Assembly (NCBI GenBank): GCA_963791595.1
Contig: CAWBTF010000001.1
Span: 62,001 to 126,000, forward strand
From: JAEMQF01 sp963791595
Lineage (GTDB): Bacteria; Pseudomonadota; Gammaproteobacteria; Burkholderiales; Burkholderiaceae_C
Direction: 5' to 3'
DNA: 64,000 nucleotides
The notes under the pieces were generated by a model. It was not told the DNA's origin. It searched no databases and saw only the letters and a program-made list of their open reading frames with translations. Below are positions 58,941 through 64,000 of this stretch, piece after piece. The translations under genes were made by a program, and so were the position numbers. Numbering within the stretch: position 1 is the first letter of the stretch; the number at the start of each line of letters is the position of its first letter.

Positions 58941-60317
58941 TCAAGCTTGCGCAGCCAGCGCAGTCTGCTGCGATGTCTGGCGCTGCTGCCGTTGTCGTTG
59001 CAGGAAATCGCGGTACCAGCGGGCGCTGTCCTTGGGCGTGCGCTGCTGCGTCGCGTAGTCCACGTGCACGATGCCGAAGCGCTTGGCGTAGCCCGAGGCC
59101 CACTCGAAGTTGTCGAGCAGGCTCCAGACCATGTAGCCGGCCATCGGCACGCCCTGCGCCAGCGCGTCACCGACCGCGGCGATGTGCGCGGCGAGGTAGG
59201 CCGCGCGCTCGGCGTCGTGCACGCGACCGTTGACGAGCTCGTCGCGGAACGCGGCACCGTTTTCCTTCACGTACAGCGGCGGCACCGGCCAGTCGCGGTG
59301 CAGACGCAGCAGCAGCTCGGTCAACCCCGATGGGTAGATCTCCCAACCCATGTCGGTCAGCGCCAGACCGCTGCCCGCGGCGCGCCAGGAACCGTCAGCG
59401 CTGGCCACCGAGCGCGAGTAGTAGTTGATGCCGAGAAAGTCCATCGGCGTGGCAATGGTCGCCATGTCGTCGGCTTCGATGCGCGGCGCGTCGGCGCCGA
59501 GGAAATCGAGCACGTCGGTCGGGTAGCGGCCATGGAACAGCGCGTCCATGTACCAGCGCACGAGGCGGCCGTCGTCGAGCTGCGCCTGGGCGATGTCGGC
59601 CTGGAGAGCGGTTGCCGCATGGATCGGCGCGAGGTTGAGGACGATGCCCAGCGGCGCACGGCAGCCTGCGTCGCGCAGCGCGTGCAGTGCCAGGCCGTGG
59701 CTGAGCAACAGGTGATGCGACACCTGGACCGCGGCCGCGCGGCTCTTCTCACCCGGCGCAAACACGCCCCACTCGTGCCCCATGGTCGAGATGACCCAGG
59801 GCTCGTTGTGCGTGGTGATGGCGGCGAGCCGGTCGCCCAGGTGCGCGTGTACACCCAGTGCGTAGTCGGCGAAACGGTGAACGGTGTCGCGCTGCGTCCA
59901 ACCGCCCCGCTGCTGCAGGGCGTCGGGCAGATCCCAGTGGTTGAGCGTCAGGTAGGGCTTCAGGCCGCGCGCGAGCAGGCCGTCAACCAGGCGCTCGTAG
60001 AAGTCCAGGCCGCGCGGATTCCACGCGCCCTGGCCGTCGGGTTGCACGCGGGGCCACGACACTGAGAACCGGTAGGCATCGACGCCGAGCGACGCGATCA
60101 GGTCCAGGTCCTCGGACAGCCGGTGGTAGTGGTCACAGGCGATGTCGCCATTGCTGCCGTCGGCGATGGCGCCCGGCCGCTGGCAGAAGCGATCCCAGAT
60201 CGAAGGGCCTTTGCCGTCGGCGTACGCCGCTCCCTCGATCTGGAACGAGCTCGTCGCCACGCCCCAGACGAAGTCATCTGGAAAGCGGCAGTTCGGCTCG
60301 ATGGGAAGTGTCTGCAT
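58941..60317 (-). CDS. GH1 beta-glucosidase
   Basis: Releases glucose from short beta-glucosides in the cytoplasm. The 458-residue TIM-barrel shows FPDDFVWGVATSSFQIEGA at the start, YRFSVSWPRV, the acid/base Glu in THNEPW (about residue 172), NYYSR and the nucleophile Glu in YVKENGAAF (about 352). It is the first gene of a minus-strand operon with GH16, two GH17s and a small membrane protein. A LacI-type operator lies 60 bp upstream. Confidence 0.96.
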   Translation of the reverse strand: MQTLPIEPNCRFPDDFVWGVATSSFQIEGAAYADGKGPSIWDRFCQRPGAIADGSNGDIACDHYHRLSEDLDLIASLGVDAYRFSVSWPRVQPDGQGAWNPRGLDFYERLVDGLLARGLKPYLTLNHWDLPDALQQRGGWTQRDTVHRFADYALGVHAHLGDRLAAITTHNEPWVISTMGHEWGVFAPGEKSRAAAVQVSHHLLLSHGLALHALRDAGCRAPLGIVLNLAPIHAATALQADIAQAQLDDGRLVRWYMDALFHGRYPTDVLDFLGADAPRIEADDMATIATPMDFLGINYYSRSVASADGSWRAAGSGLALTDMGWEIYPSGLTELLLRLHRDWPVPPLYVKENGAAFRDELVNGRVHDAERAAYLAAHIAAVGDALAQGVPMAGYMVWSLLDNFEWASGYAKRFGIVHVDYATQQRTPKDSARWYRDFLQRQRQQRQTSQQTALAAQA

Positions 60318-60376
60318 GGGGCGTCAGCGCGTGCCGGCAGCGACAGGCAGCAATGTGAAATCGATTATTCGATTGG

Positions 60377-60392
60377 TGTGAAAGCGCTTTCA
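60377..60392. promoter_or_regulatory. LacI-family operator before the GH1 operon
   Basis: TGTGAAAGCGCTTTCA matches the three sites of the other block. It lies between the regulator gene and GH1, so it controls the hydrolase operon rather than the regulator's own start. Confidence 0.88.
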
Positions 60393-60444
60393 GATGTTAG
60401 GCGGGCACGGCGTTGACTGTCAATCGAGGGTAAGTGCGGAGGAG

Positions 60445-61476
60445 CTAACCCGCCGCGCGGGTCGACTCGCGCACGATCAGCCGGGGCGTGGGTACCTCGA
60501 CGCGCGGCCGCTCTCCCGCCAGCAAGCTCAGGATCGCGCGGGCGGCCAGCTCGCCGAGCTCCTGAATCGGGTGGTGCACCGTCGTCAGCGGAGGCACCAT
60601 GTAGAGCGCCCCGGCGACGTCGTCGAAGCCGACCAGCGAGACGTCGTCGGGCACGCGCCGGCCGTGCCGGTACAGGCCCAGTGCTGCGCCGATGGCCATC
60701 TGGTCGTTGGCTGCAAAGATCGCGCTGAAGCGCGTGCGCCGCTCCAGCAGCTGCTCCACGGCCAGCAGGCCGCTGTGCTCGGTGAAGGCACCAGGCACAA
60801 CCAGGGTGGGCTCCACGCGCAGGCCCGCGGCCTCGATGGCCGTGCGGTACCCGTGCTGCCGCTCGACGGCATCCGGGTGCTCGACGACACCACCGATGAA
60901 GGCGATCCGCCGATGGCCGAGGTCAATCAGATGCTGGGTGGCTAGGCGTGCACCTTCGCGGTTGTCGAAGTCCAGCGCGAGCAGGCCGGTGGCCTTGAGG
61001 CTGCGGCCGGTCACCACGACCGGCAGCGAACGCGCCACCGAACGCAGGGCGTGGTCGGACAGGCGGCCGGTCAGCACGATCAGCCCGTCCACGCGACGCG
61101 AGCGCAGGACGTCGATGCAACGCGATTCCTCGTCCGCGTGCCAGTGTCCGCTCATGAACAGCGGGCTGTACCCGGCCGCCGAGAGCGCAACTTCGATGCC
61201 GCGCAGCGCGGCGCCATAGAACGGACTGTCGATCGCCTGCGTGATGACACCGATGCTCAAGGTGCGCCCACCGGCCAACCCGCGCGCCACCGGATTCGGC
61301 ACGAAGCCCAGCTTGGCGACCGCGTCTTCCACCGCCGCACGCTTGTCCCCGCTGACCTCGGCCGTTCCGTTGAGGATGCGCGACACCGTGCTCGGCGATA
61401 CGCCGGCGTATTCGGCCACCATCCCGAGCGTCACCTTCGCCGGCGTCGCGCTCCGATTGCGGATTGACTTGTGCAC
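60445..61476 (-). CDS. LacI-family repressor of the glucan regulon
   Basis: The helix-turn-helix is TLGMVAEYAGVSPSTVSRILNGTAEVSGDKRAAVEDAVAKLGFVPN near the N terminus. It is followed by a periplasmic-binding-protein-like effector domain (RTLSIGVITQAIDSPFYGAALRGIE; VSLVGFDDVAGALYMVPPLTTVHHP). It starts best at GTG 61476, which has GGGAG upstream; an upstream ATG at 61569 would add about 31 residues. LacI proteins of this type bind palindromes centred on GCGC such as TGAAAGCGCTTTCA, which occurs four times here. Sugar inducer unknown, probably a laminari-oligosaccharide or glucose derivative. Confidence 0.9.
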   Translation of the reverse strand: MHKSIRNRSATPAKVTLGMVAEYAGVSPSTVSRILNGTAEVSGDKRAAVEDAVAKLGFVPNPVARGLAGGRTLSIGVITQAIDSPFYGAALRGIEVALSAAGYSPLFMSGHWHADEESRCIDVLRSRRVDGLIVLTGRLSDHALRSVARSLPVVVTGRSLKATGLLALDFDNREGARLATQHLIDLGHRRIAFIGGVVEHPDAVERQHGYRTAIEAAGLRVEPTLVVPGAFTEHSGLLAVEQLLERRTRFSAIFAANDQMAIGAALGLYRHGRRVPDDVSLVGFDDVAGALYMVPPLTTVHHPIQELGELAARAILSLLAGERPRVEVPTPRLIVRESTRAAG

Positions 61477-61642
61477 CTTGAACCTGCTCCCATGTGGACG
61501 CTCACTCGAGGGCGGCAGTGTATTTCGTGTCCATTCGTGCGAGCGCTCGCACTCAGCAGCGCGCGACACGCGTGCGCACCTGATGCCAGCGCCTCCGGCG
61601 ACGACGAGGGATCACTCCAACGGCGCCGAGCCGCGGAACGCG

Positions 61643-62020
61643 TCAGGAGCGGCAGGCCCGGCGCAGGAACTGTCCTGCGACGAACAGGTCGCGCGCGACG
61701 GCCCGGCGCACCGCCGCGCCGTCGCGCCGGCCGATTGCGACGAGCGCATCGTCGTGCGCATCGCTGAGCACCGGCAGCGCCTGCGGGTCGTCGCCCGCAT
61801 CGCGCGTTCGGCCCACTCGGAGCTGAAGCCGTAGGCCGCGCAAGGCAGCCCACCGCCGATCGGCTTGCCCACGACCACCGCGTCCGGCTGCGACCCAGAA
61901 GCCGGGCTCGGGCAGCACCATGCCGATGTTGGTCATGGCCGGTTCGGCCAGCACGCAGGCGACGTCGCCCGCCGCCAGCCCGGCCTCGAGCGCCGGCAGG
62001 TCGGATGTCGCTGGCGGCCG
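61643..62020 (-). pseudogene. Fused remnants of a class III aminotransferase and a GntR-type regulator
   Basis: Minus-strand fragments read DLPALEAGLAAGDVACVLAEPAMTNIGMVLPEPGFW, then VVVGKPIGGGLPCAAYGFSSEWAERAM. Both are typical of glutamate-1-semialdehyde aminotransferase-like enzymes, but about 40 residues are missing between them. The third part, ALPVLSDAHDDALVAIGRRDGAAVRRAVARDLFVAGQFL, resembles the C-terminal effector domain of GntR/FadR regulators. Three frames are involved. The region 61477-62211 holds no intact gene. Confidence 0.5.
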
Positions 62021-62117
62021 CCTGGGCGGCGTCCGACAGGCGAAAGCGCAGCATCAGCTCGCTGTTTTTGCCGGCTGGGCGGCAGGGCGGCCCAACTGCC
62101 CTCGCTCGGAACGTGGC

Positions 62118-62170
62118 ATGCGCGCAGCGGCGAACGGCAGCACTGGGTCGAACGCAGCCAGTCATCGCCA
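62118..62170. repeat. Fragment of the palindromic repeat family
   Basis: GGCATGCGCGCAGCGGCGAA and then CTGGGTCGAACGCAGCC match the outer part of copy 2 (25063-25110). The palindromic core and the 73-bp end module are absent. It borders the aminotransferase remnant. Confidence 0.6.
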
Positions 62171-62211
62171 CGCCGAAGGCCTGACGCCAGTCTACGCAGA
62201 CGAGTTTGATT

Positions 62212-64000
62212 TCAGCTCGCCGACCCCAACCGCGCCTTCACGAACCCGCTCGCCGCATAACGCGTCACCCGAGCGTAGTAGCGATCGGTGAGGCGCTGCA
62301 CCATCGCCGCGTAGGCGTCCATCAACTCGGGGCGGATGCTGAAGTGGTCGTAGTTGACGACCACGTCGATGCGTTTGCCCAGCGGCGCGACGCGGCTCGA
62401 CACCTCGGTTTCGATCTCCTCGATGTCCTGCTCGGTGTCCACCGCCAGGCCTTCGAAGTTGATGAACAGCACCTGGCCGCGCTCGTCGAATTCGATGCGC
62501 TGCGCGAGCGGCAGCGTCAGCATCTGTTCGCGCAGGTTCATCGCTTCCGGCACGAACAGGCGTGCGTCCATCAGGCGCAGGTTCGGGCTGATCGCGGGCG
62601 TGAAGTCCATCTGCGCGAGCACATGGCGTTCCAGGTCGATGCCGGGCGCGATCTCGATCAGCTCCAGCCCACCTGTTGCCGCGAGCTGGAACACGCAGCG
62701 CTCCGTCACGTAGAGCACGCGCTGGCCGAGCTGGCGCGCGCGCTCGCCGCTGAAGGTGCGGTGCTCGACTTCGCGAACGAACTTTGCGCATCGTGCCTTC
62801 GCTGTCGATGTGCACCTTGCCATCAACGATCCGCACCTGCAAGTCGCCCGCGGTGAAGGTGCCGACGAACACCACTTCGCGCGCCGACTGGCTGATGTTG
62901 ATGAAGCCGCCCGCGCCGGCCAGGCGCGTGCCGAACTTGCTGACGTTGAGGTTGCCCTGCGCGTCGGCCTGCGCCAGCCCGAGCACCGCGATGTCCAGGC
63001 CGCCGCCGTCGTAGAAGTCGAACTGGTTCGGCTGGTCGATGATCGCCTGCGTGTTCACCGCGGCGCCGAAGTTCAGGCCGCTCGCGGGAATGCCGCCGAT
63101 CACGCCGGGCTCGGCGGTGAGCGTCAGCAGGTCGATCACCTCCTCTTCTGCGGCGACGTCGGCCACGCCCTCGGGCATGCCGATGCCCAGGTTCACGACC
63201 GCGTTGCGGTGCAGCTCCAGCGCGGCACGGCGCGCGATCACCTTGCGCTCGCCCATCGGCAGCGGCGCGAGCGTGTTCATCGGCACGCGGATCTCGCCGG
63301 CATACGCCGCGCTGTACTGCGTGACGAAGGTCTGCATGTGGTGCTCGGGCTTTTCCGCGACGACCACGCAGTCGACCAGGACTCCGGGAATCTTCACCTG
63401 GCGCGGGTTCAGCGAGCCGCGCTCGGCCAGGCGCTCCACCTGCGCGATCACGATGCCGCCGCTGTTGTGCGCCGCCATCGCGATCGCCAGCGCTTCGAGC
63501 GTCAGCGCCTCGCGCTCCATCGTCAGGTTGCCGTCGGCATCGGCCGTGGTCGCGCGGATGATGCCCACGTGGATCGGGAACGCCTTGTAGAACAGCACTT
63601 CGTCGCCGTCGATGTGCATCAGCCGCACCAGGTCTTCTTGCGTCGCCGCATTGACCTTGCCGCCGCCGTGGCGCGGATCGACGAAGGTGCCCAGGCCGAT
63701 GCGGCTCAGCGTTCCCGGCTTGCCCGCGGCGATGTCGCGAAACAGGTGCGTGATCACGCCTTGCGGCAGGTTGTAGGCCTCGATCTCGCCCGCCACCGCG
63801 AGCGCCTGCAAGGCGGGCACGAGGCCCCAGTGGCCGCCGACGACGCGCTTCACCAGGCCTTTGTGGCCGAAGTGGTTCAAGCCGCGCTTCTTGCCGTCGC
63901 CCTGGCCCGCGGCGTAGACGAGCGTCAGGTCGCGCGGCGCGCCGCTGCCGGTCTCGGCCAAGGTCGCGAGAAAACGTTCCTCGAGCGCCACCGCAATGCC
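62212..64000 (-). CDS. Acyl-CoA:acetate/3-ketoacid (propionate-type) CoA-transferase, incomplete, one frameshift
   Basis: Transfers CoA between short-chain acids in the cytoplasm. The single polypeptide carries both alpha-like (FGHKGLVKRVVGGHWG; GTFVDPRHGGGK) and beta-like parts (VNLGIGMPEGVADVAAEE; TAEPGVIGGIPASGLNFG; the active Glu lies in TAEPG). The N terminus lies beyond the window edge. A frame break at 62783-62785 is explained by one extra A in an AAA run: MRKFVREVEHRTFSG follows once it is removed. It ends GFVKARLGSAS. Confidence 0.88.

Overview
The window is high-GC DNA with short intergenic gaps. Its gene families and gene order suggest a Burkholderiales betaproteobacterium of the Rubrivivax/Leptothrix/Methylibium kind: a membrane-bound uptake hydrogenase in hup/hyp order, a Bug-type solute receptor, and dispersed TCATCCCGGC...GCCGGGAT palindromes. 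The genus is an inference; no rRNA or tRNA gene was seen.

Region 1 (1-16013) is a complete O2-tolerant [NiFe] uptake-hydrogenase locus: structural genes hupSLC, maturation protease and chaperone genes hupDFGHIK, then hypABFCDE and hoxX. Two near-perfect FNR-type boxes lie upstream of hupS. A palindromic repeat sits between hypD and hypE. Region 2 (16080-20077) is mixed: a small cytochrome c, an esterase remnant, a mercuric-reductase-like flavoprotein, a tandem-repeat membrane protein and a Bug receptor. Region 3 (20252-29079) is a nine-gene archaeal/vacuolar-type (A/V-type) ATPase operon in the order G-C-I-K-F-E-A-B-D. A second, inverted copy of the palindromic repeat sits between E and A, and a different dispersed repeat extends the end of A into B.

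Region 4 (29336-35672) is a scrapyard: a LysR gene cut by the same repeat family, a quinone reductase, an internally deleted dehydrogenase, an M20 peptidase, an amidase and a tail-tube-protein remnant. Region 5 (35673-61476) is a beta-1,3-glucan utilisation regulon in two blocks. Block A (35673-50635) has a lipoprotein with duplicated modules, a secreted GH81, a porin-like protein, a GH17 lipoprotein, a GH30, a GH149/GH161-like phosphorylase and an unusual transporter fused to a GH17 domain. Block B (55524-61476) has GH1, GH16 and two GH17 genes without signal peptides, a small membrane protein and a LacI-family regulator. Four copies of a palindromic operator (core TGAAAGCGCTTTCA) control the promoters of both blocks. 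A redox/isomerase cassette with a molybdopterin enzyme and TetR regulator (50939-55495) separates them. The inferred pathway is outer cleavage, porin uptake, inner-membrane import and cytoplasmic hydrolysis or phosphorolysis. Region 6 (61477-64000) holds aminotransferase and regulator remnants, a repeat fragment and an incomplete CoA-transferase.

About sixteen frameshifts interrupt otherwise well-conserved genes, and every one I could resolve is a single extra base. This points to sequencing insertion errors rather than real gene loss, although hoxX also carries a stop codon.
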